Shown here piece by piece: positions 14,594 to 14,622 of a stretch of 14,622 bases of DNA (the first letter of the stretch is position 1; the number at the start of each line of letters is the position of its first letter). Location of the stretch: assembly GCA_022428185.1 (NCBI GenBank), contig JAKMCZ010000191.1, positions 1 through 14,622 on the forward strand. The letters run 5' to 3'. The translations under genes were made by a program, and so were the position numbers. Source of the DNA: Alphaproteobacteria bacterium. Its GTDB lineage: Bacteria > Pseudomonadota > Alphaproteobacteria > RS24. Below the pieces are notes generated by a model. The model did not search any database. It worked only from the letters and a program-made list of their open reading frames with translations, and was not told the origin of the DNA.

Positions 14594-14619
14594 GCCTTGT
14601 CTGAGCGAGGCGGATTTTT
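14593..14619 (+). terminator. Rho-independent terminator of petABC
   Basis: The stem CGCCTTG/CGAGGCG (14593-14599 with 14606-14612, one G-T pair) with a 6-nt loop is followed by GA and five T (14615-14619). It lies 37 nt after the petC stop, directly after another hairpin. Confidence 0.85.
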
Positions 14620-14622
14620 ACA

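Overview
The window looks like a chromosomal segment from an alphaproteobacterium, probably a free-living aerobic (perhaps marine) lineage. The evidence is an ALAS-type hemA (the C4 route to heme, characteristic of Alphaproteobacteria), a petABC operon coding for a three-subunit ubiquinol-cytochrome c reductase, aerobic hemF, and an alphaproteobacterial-style housekeeping block (DUF1285, CoA-pyrophosphatase Nudix, DUF6111, CCA-adding enzyme). I cannot assign a genus. No transposases, phage genes, CRISPR arrays, tRNAs or rRNAs were seen. Every gene is intact except hemA, which is cut by the left edge.

Layout, minus strand, 1-6362. From upstream to downstream the order is a FadD19-like acyl-CoA synthetase (6362-4746), a D-2-hydroxyacid-dehydrogenase-family protein coupled to it by an ATGA overlap (4749-3670), a 237-nt gap rich in small hairpins, and then two acyl-CoA dehydrogenases (3432-2242 and 2206-1067) followed by a strong rho-independent terminator (1046-1010). 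Together these can activate a carboxylic acid to its CoA thioester and alpha,beta-dehydrogenate it. The two dehydrogenases look like complementary halves of one heteromeric enzyme, because only the larger one keeps the catalytic Glu. Past the terminator are an unrecognised 75-aa protein and the 5' part of hemA.

Layout, plus strand, 6535-10906. A CaCA-family sodium/calcium exchanger and a GNAT acetyltransferase are followed by a tightly packed run: DUF1285, CoA pyrophosphatase, DUF6111, CCA tRNA nucleotidyltransferase. The run has TGATG and ATGA overlaps. It converges on hemF with a 4-nt overlap of stop codons.

Layout, 10903-14622. hemF (minus) and petABC (plus: Rieske protein, cytochrome b, cytochrome c1) diverge from a 205-nt region with a good sigma-70-like promoter in each direction. 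petABC ends in two consecutive hairpins, the second being a canonical terminator. Two heme-biosynthesis genes therefore lie in the same 14 kb as a major heme-protein complex.

Most of the window is ordinary core metabolism, and I did not find an obviously new defence or mobile system. The points most worth a second look are the Qo-site PEWY motif of cytochrome b reading PQWY, the complementary acyl-CoA dehydrogenase pair, the 2-hydroxyacid dehydrogenase homologue with Tyr in place of the usual catalytic Glu, and the hairpin-rich intergenic element at about 3506-3636.
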